This document shows positions 1 to 10,946 of a stretch of DNA of 49,924 bases, one piece after another. Every line of letters starts with the position of its first letter. Positions within the stretch are counted from its first letter, which is position 1. The notes beneath the pieces were generated by a model. The model was not told where the DNA came from. It searched no databases and was given only the letters and a program-made list of their open reading frames with translations. Position numbers and translations under genes: made by a program. The DNA comes from Conidiobolus incongruus B7586 (taxonomy: Eukaryota; Entomophthoromycota; Entomophthoromycetes; Entomophthorales; Conidiobolaceae), in the NCBI GenBank assembly GCA_000697335.1, contig JNEM01011231.1:1-49924 (forward strand), written 5' to 3'.

Positions 1-66
1 CTTATGTAACTAATATTAAAGTATCTTGATAATTTTTTAATTAAAATAAAAAGATATTTTTTTATA

Positions 67-285
67 CATTAACTTATAAAAGTAAGTTATAAAATCAAAA
101 ACACTTATATTTTTACTAATAATTTAATTAATATTTAATAAAATAAATCTAAATTAAATAATTAAAATCTATTATATTTATTAATTATATATATTATTAA
201 ATGATGATATTTAGCTATTAATTAATTAAAATATAAACTTTTAAATTTTACTTAGGGTAAGTTATAAATTTGTAGGTTTTTAATG
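67..285 (+). repeat. Left terminal inverted repeat (IR/DR type)
   Basis: Outer repeat at 67-101 and inner repeat near 250-285. Each carries the GTRAGTTATAAA core in the same direction and is mirrored at the right end. Confidence 0.7.
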
Positions 286-1418
286 ATAAAAAAAATTAAA
301 ACTTAATGTATTTACTTTTAGCTTTTTTAACTTTTTTAAGTTTGTAGGGTATAAAATCAACTAACTTTTTATATTAAAAAAGGTTAATCTTGTTTTATAC
401 TTCTTAAACATATTTTTAAAGTTGATTTAAATTTTTAACTAGGGGGAAAACTTTAATAACTTTTTTTAATTAATTTTAAAAATATTTAATTAGATTAAAG
501 TTAAAAAATTAAAAAAGCTACTTTATAACTATTATCTTATTATTTTTAAATTATTTGGTAATAAAAGTTATAGTATAACAAAAGGTATTATCTTACTAGA
601 AAATAATATTAGATTTATTTAACCTATATTATTCAATGGTTTTTTTTAATTTATTATTTAAAATACTTTAGTATATCTTAATATTAATTTTTTTATTAAC
701 TTTACAAAGATACCTTATACCTAAAAACAATATACATCCTTAAATAATAATTAACCTACTATTATACTTTTAGGTAAAATTAATATAATGGTTATAAAGT
801 AATTATATATTTTTTCTAAAGTATTTAGCTTTTTTATTAAATTTACTAAAGTATATTTTTGTTTCATTAAATTAAATAACCTTACTCTAATTAGTTCTAG
901 TTTAATATTAGTAGTAACATTTAAACTCCCACCTAACTTTATAATAAGATTTTTTTAATTAGGGGTGTTTTTTTTAAAGTGTAAGTGGTATTTATATTAA
1001 TATAAAATATATATAGTAGTATTAGTGTTAACTAATATTCTTATATAATTTTATAATTCTTGTTGTATTTCTACAATAATACTATATTTACCTATATTAA
1101 CTAACCTATAAATATACTTTTTATTATGTTTATCTATAATTTTAACACACTTAAGTTTAAGTTTAAATGTTTCTTTATTGTTATTTTTAACAACTTTAAC
1201 TATAGTAAACTAGCTAACACTAGTAATTTTAACAATATTATAAGTTAATTTACTTTTTTTATAAAGTTAATTAATACACAAATAGATTTTTTTAGAGAGG
1301 GATTTAAATATAATAATACTAATAAAAAAAATTTAGTATATCTATAAAATATAATATAAAATAATAGTAAAGAGAGAAAAAAAATATGGTTATATATTAT
1401 TAAATATATCCTTTTATC

Positions 1419-1637
1419 TTAAAAACCTATAAATTTATAACTCACCTTAGTTAAATATTAAAGGTTAATATTTTTGCTAATAGTTTACTATATATATCTA
1501 AATATATTTATTTATTATTAAATAATATACCTTAATTATATATTATAATTTTAAATAATCTAATATATACAATTGTTTTAGTTATTAATTAATATATATA
1601 TATTTTTGATTTTATAACTCACTTTTATAAGTTAGTG
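1419..1637 (-). repeat. Right terminal inverted repeat (IR/DR type)
   Basis: Inner repeat at about 1419-1450 and outer repeat at 1603-1637, reverse complements of the left-end copies. Core positions agree within 2 nt when measured from each end. Confidence 0.7.
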
Positions 1638-2258
1638 TATATTTTTTAACTCTATTAATAATTAAAAAAGTAAGAATTAAAATTAGTTTTTTAAATTTTG
1701 TTAGGTTTTAAATAATTTCTCTTTTTAACTTTAAAGTAATTTATTTAATAATAAATGGTTGATTTAAATAATAATTTATTATTAAAAGATGCTTATATAT
1801 TTTAAATAATTTTAAAAAATTTATGGTGAAGTTTTATAAATACTAAAATAAAAAACTTTTGATGATTTTTTATTTAGTTTAAGCTTAATAAAATTAAACA
1901 ATAAATATTAATAAGTTAATTTTTTAATCAAAAAAGCAAATATATATATTTTAATTAAATAAAAATATATATTTTATTATTTGACACTAATAATATATTT
2001 GAGAAATTAAAAATTAAGAAATTTTCTATTTCTTCAGATCTAAGGTAATAATAAACAAAAATATATTAAGAACAAGTATAAGGTTTATTATAGATACTGC
2101 ATATAATAACAAGCCAAAACTTAGTTAGTGTACCTAAAATGATATTTATACAATAATATCAGTAATGAGATAAAGTCATATGCATGTGATAAGATTTTAT
2201 TAGTAGAATGTTATGAAACTTGGGAGATTTAGGGTCAGATCTGTCACAGGTGAAAGGA

Positions 2259-2332
2259 GCTCCCATAGATCAGTTGGTTAGAGTATGGTGCTAATAACGC
2301 AAAGGTCACAGGTTGAGTCTCTGTTGGGAGCA
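2259..2332 (+). tRNA. tRNA-Ile (AAT), imperfect; possible pseudogene
   Basis: A 74-nt cloverleaf with a perfect 7-bp acceptor stem, discriminator A and anticodon loop CTAATAA, giving anticodon AAT (Ile). A T-run starting at 2335 would terminate Pol III. Mismatches appear in the D stem (GATC against GAGT) and the anticodon stem. The T loop reads TTGAGTC, so the invariant C56 and A58 are replaced and the B box is poor. It may be a tRNA relic rather than a working gene. Confidence 0.7.
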
Positions 2333-2558
2333 TATTTTTTTAATGATATTTCGTATTTTTATATTAATTTGATTGATAATTATTTATACATTAATTGCTA
2401 AATCATTGAATAATTAATCTAAATAAAAATCAAAATTTTATATACCATTTATCAAATGTTTAAAAATTTCATTATTGTTTCTGATATTTTCACAATATAA
2501 AAAATTAAGATTAGACCATAGTATAAAAGCAACTATTAATTATTTTATTTTTCAACGT

Positions 2559-4930
2559 TTAAGATTGTGGTAAAGAATCCAATTGCTTCAAATCGGAATG
2601 GATAGCTTGAAGCCAAGACTGAATGTTCTGTAATTGAAGTTCTATTTGATTTACAATTTCTAGACCAGTATTTAAGTGTTCATAATCAATCGATTGAATC
2701 GTCAAAAAGCCACTGTGGTTATTATACGATTTGGGAGTGTCGTCTTGGATTAATAATGGCAGCGGTTGAGAAGGCTGATGTTTTAGCTGCGATATCAGTT
2801 GTGGGCTGTTGTTGGTATTGCTAGAATTACCAGATTTAATACCCAAGCTGAGTAAGGAACCCGATGATGATTGCTATTTGGAGTAAAATTTAATATAAGA
2901 AAAATATATGAAGAAATATATATATACCTTCTTATGAGTTTTTGGAGGAATGGTGATTGCTGCAACAGGAATTAATTTGGAGCTTGGCGGAGTTTGTGCA
3001 ATTTTAGCAATTGGTGATGATACATTTGAAAATTTTAGAGGACTAGATGTGGAATGGGCTAATGACATGGTACTAGGTTTACGCTGAGCATAAAAGTTTT
3101 TTGGAATCAGTGGTGGCGAATCAATTAATGACTGAAGCTCATCTTTGGCAAGCTGGGAAAGTGATTTCGATCTTCGTTTTGTGGTTATTTTAAATTGTTT
3201 CAGTTGTTGAACTCTCTGATCAGATGGCGGTGGTGGGATTGGGGGTTGTTCTGACGTTGTTCTGGGGAATGATGGTGGTAGAGTTGAATTCTGGTCCTCC
3301 GTTCGCGTGATAGCTCTTTGACGAGCAGTGGCATTTCTTAATGCAGATTTAGGAGGAGGAAAGATTGGTTCAGTAGGCTTATCTTGATTAGGAATAATAG
3401 AATTTGGAGGTTGTTTAATTGTTTTTGTAACTGATGAGTTAGTTGATTTAATGGTGAGAGTAGAAATATGATCATCAGAAGGTATATTAATAATTACTGG
3501 TTTTTTGGCTGATTCAATGAAGTTGGCTTTAGGCATTTCGCCTAACGGAATATCATCCTTCTCCTGGTCAAAAAACATTTTGCTCAAAATAAGATCTTGC
3601 TTGTTATGAGGAGGAATGATTGCTTTAAGTTTAATAGTATCATTATCGGGTGCCTGACCAAAAGCGTGTGTGCCAGGTAGATCTGGTATTGTGGGAGATA
3701 CACAATCAAATAATTCCTTAGATGATATGGGGTCATCAGTTTTAATCGTTAAATTGTTATTTTTTTTATCAGAAGCTGATTTAATAGGAGTTTCATCTTG
3801 AAGATAACTTTTAACAGTATCAAAATTCCAGCATGATATATTGGCCGGATTATCATCATCTTCGTCACTAGAACCTGCAGAAGTATCCGTATCGCCCACC
3901 AAAATCATTGAAGCTCTGGAATTTTTGACTGATTTATATCTTTCATGTCTCACAATCAATTCTTTAAGCACGGACACTGGTAATTTGGAATAGGTTTTGA
4001 TAAATCGATGTTTTAAAAGTTCATCAGCTGTTGGTCTTTCTTCAGGTTTGCTAGTGAGGCAAAGTGCTACAAACTCCTTAATCAATGGAGAAAATGGCCC
4101 TACTAGTTTGGGTGGCTTATTTTCAGATAACATCATCAGTGCATTTCTGGGGTCATGTTCGGCATATGGGGGATTTCCTGTAGCAATTTCATAGACTGTG
4201 ATGCCAAGAGACCAAATGTCAGCTTTGAAGTCATACACACAACCGTCTCTAATTACTTCAGGCGCCATCCAATATGGGGTACCAACGAATGAATACCGTT
4301 GTAAGGAATTCAAGCTAATCTCTCTGGCAATGCCAAAATCACAAAGTTGGACTTGACCAGTTTCTGTTAGTAAAATATTGGCAGCTAAACTTGAATCATA
4401 AGTATTTATTTAATTCATTCAAGATAATTAAAGTTGAACCTTTGATATCTCTGTGAATAATATCTTGCTTATGGATGTAATTCAATGCGATTAACATTTC
4501 TCTGATTACTATAGAAATGAATTTCTCTTCGATTACGCCTGATTTCATGATATTTCTAATTGAACCACCAGCTGCATAATCCATAATCACCCATAATTTT
4601 GTCTTATCTAAGAAAGAGCCATGATACCTCGTAATGTTATGATGCTCAGAGCCTTGTAATTGAGAAAGGAGAGCTATTTCTCTTTGAGTATCTGCTATTT
4701 CTTCTTCATCTGTATCTAAATTTAATATTTTTATCGCCACTACTTTATTCGTCCTTTTATCAATTCTAGATAGCAAGTATAAAAAAAATTATTATTGAAT
4801 TTAAATATTATAATGAACTTATTAAAAAAATTTACCCTTTATAAACTTCACCATAAGCACCCCTACCGACACATTCTAATTTTTCGTAAAGTGAGGATGC
4901 ATTAACAGAGTTATGATTAGGAATGTTCAT
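2559..4930 (-). CDS. Ste20-family GCK protein kinase (Nak1/Sid1/Kic1-like)
   Basis: Four exons (4836-4930, 4440-4765, 2928-4384, 2559-2873) give 730 residues. The N-terminal kinase domain has a glycine loop GRGAYGEV, VAIK with Lys44, HRDIK with Asp138, DFG at 156-158 and the Ste20 signature GTPYWMAPE at 175-183. The remaining ~450 residues form a low-complexity, Pro/Ser-rich tail with SSDEDDDN and poly-Pro runs and no recognisable domain. In fungi this kinase class acts in the RAM/MOR morphogenesis or septation networks, phosphorylating NDR kinases; that role is inferred from family. Introns are 70, 55 and 54 nt; the middle one has a weak GTTCAA donor but is needed to join HRDIK to AANILL. 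A TCCCATAAT element lies 203 nt upstream. Confidence 0.9.
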
Positions 4931-5132
4931 ACTTTTATTCAAATTTAAATTATACTTATATCATTTATGGAATAATCACAATTTTCTATAAAAAATATTA
5001 ATTATTGTTATAATATTAATATTATTCGGTGTTATTTGAATATTTGATAGTAAATATATTTTGTAATTGGTTAAGATATTTCAAAACAGAGTCCCCAATA
5101 AATTTCATTTTTTTATTTTTCACTTTGAATGT

Positions 5133-5140
5133 ATTATGGG
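5133..5140 (-). promoter_or_regulatory. CCCATAAT element upstream of the GCK kinase
   Basis: Reads CCCATAAT on the coding strand, 203 nt before the start codon. Confidence 0.4.
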
Positions 5141-5841
5141 ACTACTTAACATATGATTTCTCATTTTTAACAGTCTATTACAAAATTGTATAAATATATA
5201 TCTGTAAATATATATAAATTTTATTCATTAACATCCTCTATATTCTATTATTATTATTCAAATACATTTTATATCTCTAGTTATTTTAAAACAGAATTCG
5301 CAATTCCTAAACTCGGAATAAAGAATTGATGTCTTATATTCATTGCATTTTTCAATATTATATATAATTAATCTAAAAAGTGTTTTCACAGATATTAAGC
5401 TTATTTAAGTTTTTTATTACATTAATCTTTTAACCATTTTCATTAAATTAATATTTTAAATATATTTTTGAGGATCATTGTTAATATATAATCCATATAA
5501 TTGAGTATTTCAATGCTAGTAAAATCTAAAGCTAAAAAATTTAAAAACTGCACTTCTAATATAATTTTAAATTATCAGTAACCTTTTAGTTTCTATCATG
5601 TAGAGAATCTTGTGGATTGTAAGATATGTAGCTATTGATAATTTTGACAGAAACACAAATGATGATTCATTGTAGTTTGAATAACAATTTTAAATGCCAT
5701 CCAAAAAACTCTCTCATTTTTAGTCAATCTAAAAAAGTATTTTATCATTTCAATCCAATCAAAAATTTAATACTTCAACTAACTCACATCATTCTCATAC
5801 CTTTCACTCTTTTATTTATTATTTAATTATTAAGATCTGAT

Positions 5842-5970
5842 ATGGAGTTTGGTAAAAATCACAAAGATTGTATGGATTTAAAAAGTATAGAAATTTTAAC
5901 TCCACTTGAAAGGGAGACTTTTCATATTCCAAAAGAAATAATATTAAAGATGATTTTAATATTAAAGTAA
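5842..5970 (+). pseudogene. Possible F-box gene fragment
   Basis: A 42-codon open frame from ATG to TAA. Its end, FHIPKEIILKMILIL, resembles the first helix of an F-box. No downstream exon continues it. It may be chance. Confidence 0.2.
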
Positions 5971-6269
5971 CTGTCGTTCATAAATTTTTAACAAATAGCT
6001 TAAAATAATTTTTATTTCTAATTTATATCTACTTTAGACTTTGATGATGATTACGAAAATAACGTTTTTAACTTGATAATATGGCAAAATAAAATTGATT
6101 TATTGTAGTAATTTTTTAAAGTGTCAGAATTAGTCTGTCTTAAATATAATTATAATTAGACATTTTATTCATTGAACAAATACATTCGAAACCTATTATA
6201 AAAATATATTTTATAGGAATACAATGAAAATGGTAACAGCTCTCAATTTATATAAGGCAATTTTAACTT

Positions 6270-6661
6270 TTATTGCGTTGATTCTTCCTCAGATTTAGGT
6301 TTTTCTAATTGAGATTGTAAATTGTTTAACTTTGTTTCAATTTCGTACACTAAAATAAAAAAATTAATAATTAATTTCTTAGATTTAAGCTTAGTATAAA
6401 TACATTTTGTTATAGTTTCTTCGTTAACAAGTTCCAACTTATTATTCTAAATAGCAAGCTATTAGTTTATAGTAATAAATGAATATTTAATTATTCACCA
6501 ATTGTTTAAGATATTGTTCAACCTAAAAAAATTCCATTAATGAATATATTAAATACGCTATAATATAATATTACTAATTGAGAAAACTGTTGTGGTGATT
6601 CAAACTGATCAGGGATCTCAGGCAAGGTATTCCATTGATTAGATTGTTTAACTTTAGACAT
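6270..6661 (-). CDS. Small coiled-coil protein, 77 residues, possibly BRICK1-like
   Basis: Four short exons (6575-6661, 6499-6522, 6404-6446, 6270-6349) splice in frame to 77 residues. Residues 25-70 form a heptad-like helix (VEQYLKQL, KLYEIETKLNNLQSQL) and the tail is acidic and polar. Length, helical build and the LYEIETKLNNLQ stretch weakly resemble BRK1/HSPC300 of the WAVE/SCAR complex; other small coiled-coil subunits (DASH, Mediator, BLOC) fit almost as well, so no gene symbol is given. The gene is divergent from the geranylgeranyltransferase gene with 162 nt between start codons. Four consistent introns in a 392-nt locus argue that it is real. Confidence 0.6.
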
Positions 6662-6732
6662 AGTGAATAATCAAATTAAAAGTGATCCTCTATTCATAAA
6701 CTAGAATAGGATTAAATCAATAGAAAAAATTT

Positions 6733-6740
6733 CCCATAAA
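6733..6740 (+). promoter_or_regulatory. CCCATAAA element upstream of PGGT1B-like gene
   Basis: CCCATAAA 91 nt before the start at 6824, in the 162-nt divergent promoter. Confidence 0.35.
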
Positions 6741-6823
6741 TTTCAAAAATACCATCCAATATAAATTTAATAAATATATTGACATCATCCATTCATTCAT
6801 TCAGTTAATAAATATTAAATAAA

Positions 6824-8191
6824 ATGAATTCTAATAGTAATAAAAAATTTGAAAGAGAAAAGCACATTCAGTACTTTTTAAAATGTTTGCAAATGCTACC
6901 AAGTCCTTATGCTAGTTCTGAGACTAGCAGGTAATTAATACAATCACTTTATATTTATTGATTAAAAAAACTGAATGTTGGTAACGGATAGAATGACTTT
7001 TATTATGTTTATTTTGAATTCTCTGGATTTAATGAATGTATTGGAGGATAAAATATCCGAAACTGAAAGAAAACATATTATTGACTGGGTATACGCGCAA
7101 CAAGTACTACCTGTCCAAGATAATGAAGGTATTAAAATTACTCAAATTGAAAAATTAAAGTGATAATGAATATCGATGGATTAGACTCTTATAAATATTG
7201 TGGTTTTCGAGGTTCATTATACAGTGGATATCCTTTCGACAGTTCTCCAAGACAATTTCAAACTCGATTAATTAATTATGATAGAGCCAACATAGCCATG
7301 ACCTATGCTGCTCTAAACATCTTAATACTATTAAAGGATGATTTTTCAAGATTGAATCGAGAAGCTATTTTAAACAGTTTAAAATATTTGCAAACTGATC
7401 AAGGTAGCTTCACGCCAACTTATGGAAGTAGCGAAAGTGATTTGAGATTTACTTACTGTGCTTTTACCATCTGTTTCTATTTAAATGGTTGGAGTTATAT
7501 TAATTTGGACAGTGCTTTAAAATACATTAAAGAAAGTCAGGTAATTTTTATTTAACATTAATTTACATTATTCGATATTTATTTATTTTATATTAACTTA
7601 TAGACTTATGAATATGCTATTTCTCAAGCTCCTCACCAAGAATCTCATGGTAACCAATTGATAATGCTTTCATTTAAAATTGTTAACCATAATATAATAT
7701 TTAGGAGGATCAACTTATTGTGGTATTGCATCCCTATTTTTATCTCAGCATTTGACAGATGTATTATTTGATAAAGACAAAACTCTTAAATGGTGTTTAA
7801 AACGTCAAATGAATGGATTCCATGGAAGAACTAGTAAACCTGATGATACTTGCTATTCTTTTTGGATTGGAGCGTCCATTGAAATGCTAGGAGGAATTGA
7901 TTTAATTCATAAAGATGTCAACTTTGATTTCTTACTATACGCACAGTCTAAATTTGGTGGATTTAGTAAATACCCAGGAGGTTTTCCAGGTAATTTGTAT
8001 ATTTATCTAATTATCTATTTTTATAATTCTAAAATCTATTATTAGATTTACTTCATTCTTACTTAAGTTTAGCTGGTATCTCATTAATGGGACTTGAAAA
8101 CTTAAAGCCTTTAAACCCCGCTTTAAATATTTCTCAAATTGCTTTGGAACACTGGCAATTGAATTTAAGGTCTCTGTTTTATGATATTTAG
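6824..8191 (+). CDS. Geranylgeranyltransferase type I beta subunit
   Basis: Six exons (6824-6930, 6992-7128, 7185-7540, 7604-7649, 7705-7989, 8046-8191) give 358 residues, close to the family length. It is the catalytic beta subunit that, with an alpha subunit, adds geranylgeranyl to CAAX cysteines of Rho-type GTPases. Diagnostic stretches follow the family order: SSETSRM, CGFRGS, AMTYAALN, ESHGGSTYCGIASL, NGFHGRTSKPDDTCYSFW with the zinc-binding Asp and Cys, and PDLLHSYLSLAGISL with the zinc-binding His. CGFRG and the HGR/KPDDTCYSFW pattern separate it from farnesyltransferase beta. The second intron was placed to keep CGFRG in phase. The last ~20 residues are less certain. The yeast equivalent is CDC43. 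Confidence 0.93.
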
Positions 8192-8429
8192 TAAAATATC
8201 TTAGCTTATATAAGGCTTACATTAAGTTATATGAATCTAATTTAATTTTTGGAACTTAATATCATTATCAATTTATTTAATTATATTTGTTATCACTATT
8301 ATATAAGCTTTGGGATTTATTTGTTTTTGAATTAGCTTTGAATAATTGTATATTATTGTATATAAAAGTTAATTTAAAATGTCTTAAAATTGAAAAAAAT
8401 TTTCAGGTTTTTCAAATTACAATCCCACA

Positions 8430-9865
8430 ATGATTATCAAATTAAATCATGACATAATTAAATATTGGGTAATTTTGAACAGTCACTTTTATGACCCGTA
8501 GCTTCACAACATTAATATAACAGTAATTCGTCAAGCTAGTCACGCAGGAAGTTGGTATGAAAAGAGAAGTAATCTAAGTCTCTTTAAAAAGTTTTAATTA
8601 TTAGACTAATATACTTGATCAGGTACTATTTTAAATGATCAATTGAATAGTTGGTTCAAAATAGTATTTGAGTCGACAGCTGATCATAGCGCTAAAATTC
8701 CTATTATTAACTTCAGAGCTTTTATTGCGCCGTAGGAGCATTAATTATTTTGATAATACTTTCATTTAATTAACAATAATTTAGCCATGCTGGATATAGC
8801 TACAGTGGACCAGATGCCGCTTATTTTTACAAGAGTATTGATATTGAACCAATATAATTAATTTAATTATCAGTAATACTGGCTTCATTACTTTATCATT
8901 TTCAAATAAACGTGTATTCATTTTGGGACCTTCTCACCACTTTTACTTAGCTGGATGTGCTTTAACCCAGTGTGATGAGTATGAAACTCCATTGGGAAAT
9001 CTCGAAATTGATAAGACTAGTAAGCCAAAGTTTTAGTACGATTAATTTCACTCAAATTAACATCAATATTTTATTATCAATTAGTTAATAAAGAATTGTA
9101 TGAAACTGGTCAATTCTAAAATTTAGATCACGAAGCAGACGAAGATGAGAATAGTATTGAAATGCAATTACCATATGTTTAAAAGTATTCGAATCCGAGT
9201 AAATATTTTATTTGAATCATTTGACCTAACTGTCATTGATCATGATTTATAGAATTGATGAAATTGAGATCGTGCCTATTTTAGTAGGTGGCTTAGATAC
9301 AGGAAGTGAGCGTACTTATGGAAAATTACTTTCAAAATATTTGAAAGATCCTGCCAATTTATTTTTAATTTCCTCTGATTTTTGTCATTGGTAATCTTTT
9401 TTACATATTACTAATATAAACACTAATCCATTGAATGCATGAAGGGGAACCAGATTTCGCTACACTTTCTTCTCCCACAAAACTTCTCCAAGCCGATCTC
9501 CCTCCAATATCCGCAACATTGACAAGTTTGCAGTATCAATTTATCAGTCCATTGAGAATTTGGATCGAGAGGTCATGGATAAGATTGAAACTTTGAATTT
9601 AGACGAATTTGCTACTTATTTGTCTAAGACAAGAAACATTATTTGTGGTCGTCATCCCATTGGCGTGTTGTTAGGTATGGTTGAAGCATTATATCTTAAT
9701 GCAACCAGACATCCAGACCAAAATCCCAGAGTGGAGGATGGAATCTTGAAAGATGAAAAGCCATTCTTAAAGTTTATTCACTACTCTCAATCCAGTCAAT
9801 TTGTGGACCCAAGTGATAGCTCTGTAAGTTATACCGCTGCTTACCTTTATTTGCCTACTGAATAG
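8430..9865 (+). pseudogene. MEMO1-family gene, apparently decayed
   Basis: The coding pieces clearly belong to the MEMO family, which has a non-haem-iron dioxygenase fold: ASHAGSWY, FIAPHAGYSYSG, RVFILGPSHH, ADEDENSIEMQLPY, SSDFCHW, NIICGRHPIGVLL, HYSQSSQF and SSVSYTAA occur in family order with family spacing. Good introns lie at 8569-8622, 8732-8784, 9020-9084 and 9391-9444. The frame is damaged: two in-frame TAA codons (9117-9119, 9180-9182) sit where homologues often have Gln or Glu, no canonical intron joins the frames between 8850 and 8905, and the junction at 9199-9252 is out of phase by one. The start is also unclear (8430 with a 33-nt intron, or 8491). The last exon, 9445-9865, is pristine. 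I read it as a recent pseudogene; assembly error or readthrough are alternatives. Confidence 0.75.
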
Positions 9866-10010
9866 TTTTTATATATGATAAATTTGCAAATAAAGTAATA
9901 TTTAGTTTTTCAATTTATACTACAGAGTGAAAAATATGGTGATATTCAATATTCTCAAATAGCGATTAATAATATGACTTGTATTTTAATTTTAATTTAA
10001 ATTTATTTTA

Positions 10011-10018
10011 CCCATAAA
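10011..10018 (+). promoter_or_regulatory. CCCATAAA element upstream of GID8
   Basis: CCCATAAA 146 nt before the start at 10157. Confidence 0.35.
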
Positions 10019-10156
10019 CCTAATGTCCAAAATTTCAGAAGTAAAAAGTCACTTGATTCATTTGTAATTTTTTATTTTTATTTTTCATCTTTTAATATCT
10101 GCTCTTAATCTTTTTATATTGACTAACTTTTATTACATAAACAAAAATTAAAAAAA

Positions 10157-10946
10157 ATGGTAAAAAATTAATTAATTTTAATTTATTCTAATTAATAATT
10201 TGAACAGTCATCAACAACACCTCCTCCCAACAAAAAGATAAGTATTGAAGATTGGGAAGCAATGCTAAGTAAAGTGGACATTTCCAAAAAGGAACTCAAC
10301 AAGCTGATAATGAATTATATGGTTATTGAGGGGTATAAAGATGCAGCTCAAGCTTTTAGCGAAGAAGCTGACCTAAGTACTGAAATGGATTTGGCTTCTA
10401 TCGATCTAAGAATGAACGTACGCAAAGCTGTTCAAAACGGTCATATTGACCAAGCTATCGATTTAGTTAATGAGATAAACCCTGAAGTAATTTTTTCAAC
10501 TTATAATTTTAATTAATATTAATTTTTGAATATAGATTTTAGAAACTAACCATCAACTTTACTTTCATTTACAACAACAAAATTTAATTGAATTTATCAG
10601 AGAGGGAAAAGTTGAAGAGGCTTTGGATTTCGCTCAGGAGCATTTAGCTAAAAGGGGGATGGAGAATCGAGAACTATTGGAAGAATTGGAACGTACAATG
10701 GTCCTTTTATTATTTGACCAGAAGGATGACTCTCCAGTTGCTGAGCTACTCGATTATACACATCGTCAGAAGACTGCAAGTGAATTGAATGCGGCTATTC
10801 TGACTTCACAGAGTCAAGCCAAAGATCCTAAGCTTCCCACTTTGCTCAAGCTTCTTGCATGGAGTCAAAATAGATTAAAACAAGAATTGGAATTTCCTGA
10901 AATTAACGACTACATAAATTGCGAATTGGAACCTCACCAGTCTTAA
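10157..10946 (+). CDS. GID8: GID8/TWA1-type CTLH protein of the GID E3 ubiquitin ligase
   Basis: Exons 10157-10159, 10208-10486 and 10536-10946 give 230 residues, matching GID8 (about 228). Domain order is LisH (ELNKLIMNYMVIEGYKDAAQAF), CTLH (RKAVQNGHIDQAIDLVNEINPE) and CRA (EEALDFAQEHLAKRG through the C terminus). It is a scaffold subunit of the GID/CTLH ligase, which in yeast degrades gluconeogenic enzymes. The first exon is only the ATG codon: ATG is followed at once by a 48-nt intron, and the coding phase then continues with SSTTPPPN. No in-frame alternative start precedes the LisH domain within exon 2 except an internal Met at 10262. Introns are 48 and 49 nt. Confidence 0.93.

Larger units (their letters stand above)
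67..1637 (-). mobile_element. Decayed Tc1/mariner DNA transposon with IR/DR ends
   Basis: Inverted repeats of 35 nt (67-101 and 1603-1637) match with only two differences, both transitions, and are flanked by TA on each side (65-66, 1638-1639), the Tc1/mariner target duplication. A second, inner pair sits about 195 nt in from each end (core at 257-285 and 1421-1444). Outer and inner repeats share the core GTRAGTTATAAA, so each end is about 220 nt with two direct repeats, the IR/DR architecture of Tc1-like elements. Total length is 1571 bp. The minus strand between about 1250 and 600 gives stop-ridden translation resembling a Tc1 transposase: an EIQQEL helix-turn-helix stretch, a KKNTPN stretch, and a GGSLNV segment like the DDE core. 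The element looks inactive and hypermutated. Family assignment comes from reading by eye. Confidence 0.72.
1..1990. repeat. Hypermutated AT-rich repeat island (RIP-like)
   Basis: No intact gene. In 661-960 I counted 8 CA+TG against 31 CT+AG and no CG. Ordinary spacer at 13021-13140 shows 14 CA+TG against 5 CT+AG. Selective loss of CA/TG with gain of TA is the footprint of CpA-to-TpA mutation. The island contains the Tc1-like element and more unassigned repeat sequence from 1640 to about 1990. Confidence 0.65.
4931..6269. other. Spacer upstream of the kinase gene
   Basis: AT-rich spacer with one upstream element (5133-5140). An open stretch at 5842-5970 encodes 42 residues ending IPKEIILKMILILK, which could be a remnant of an F-box start. 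Nothing else is supported. Confidence 0.4.
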
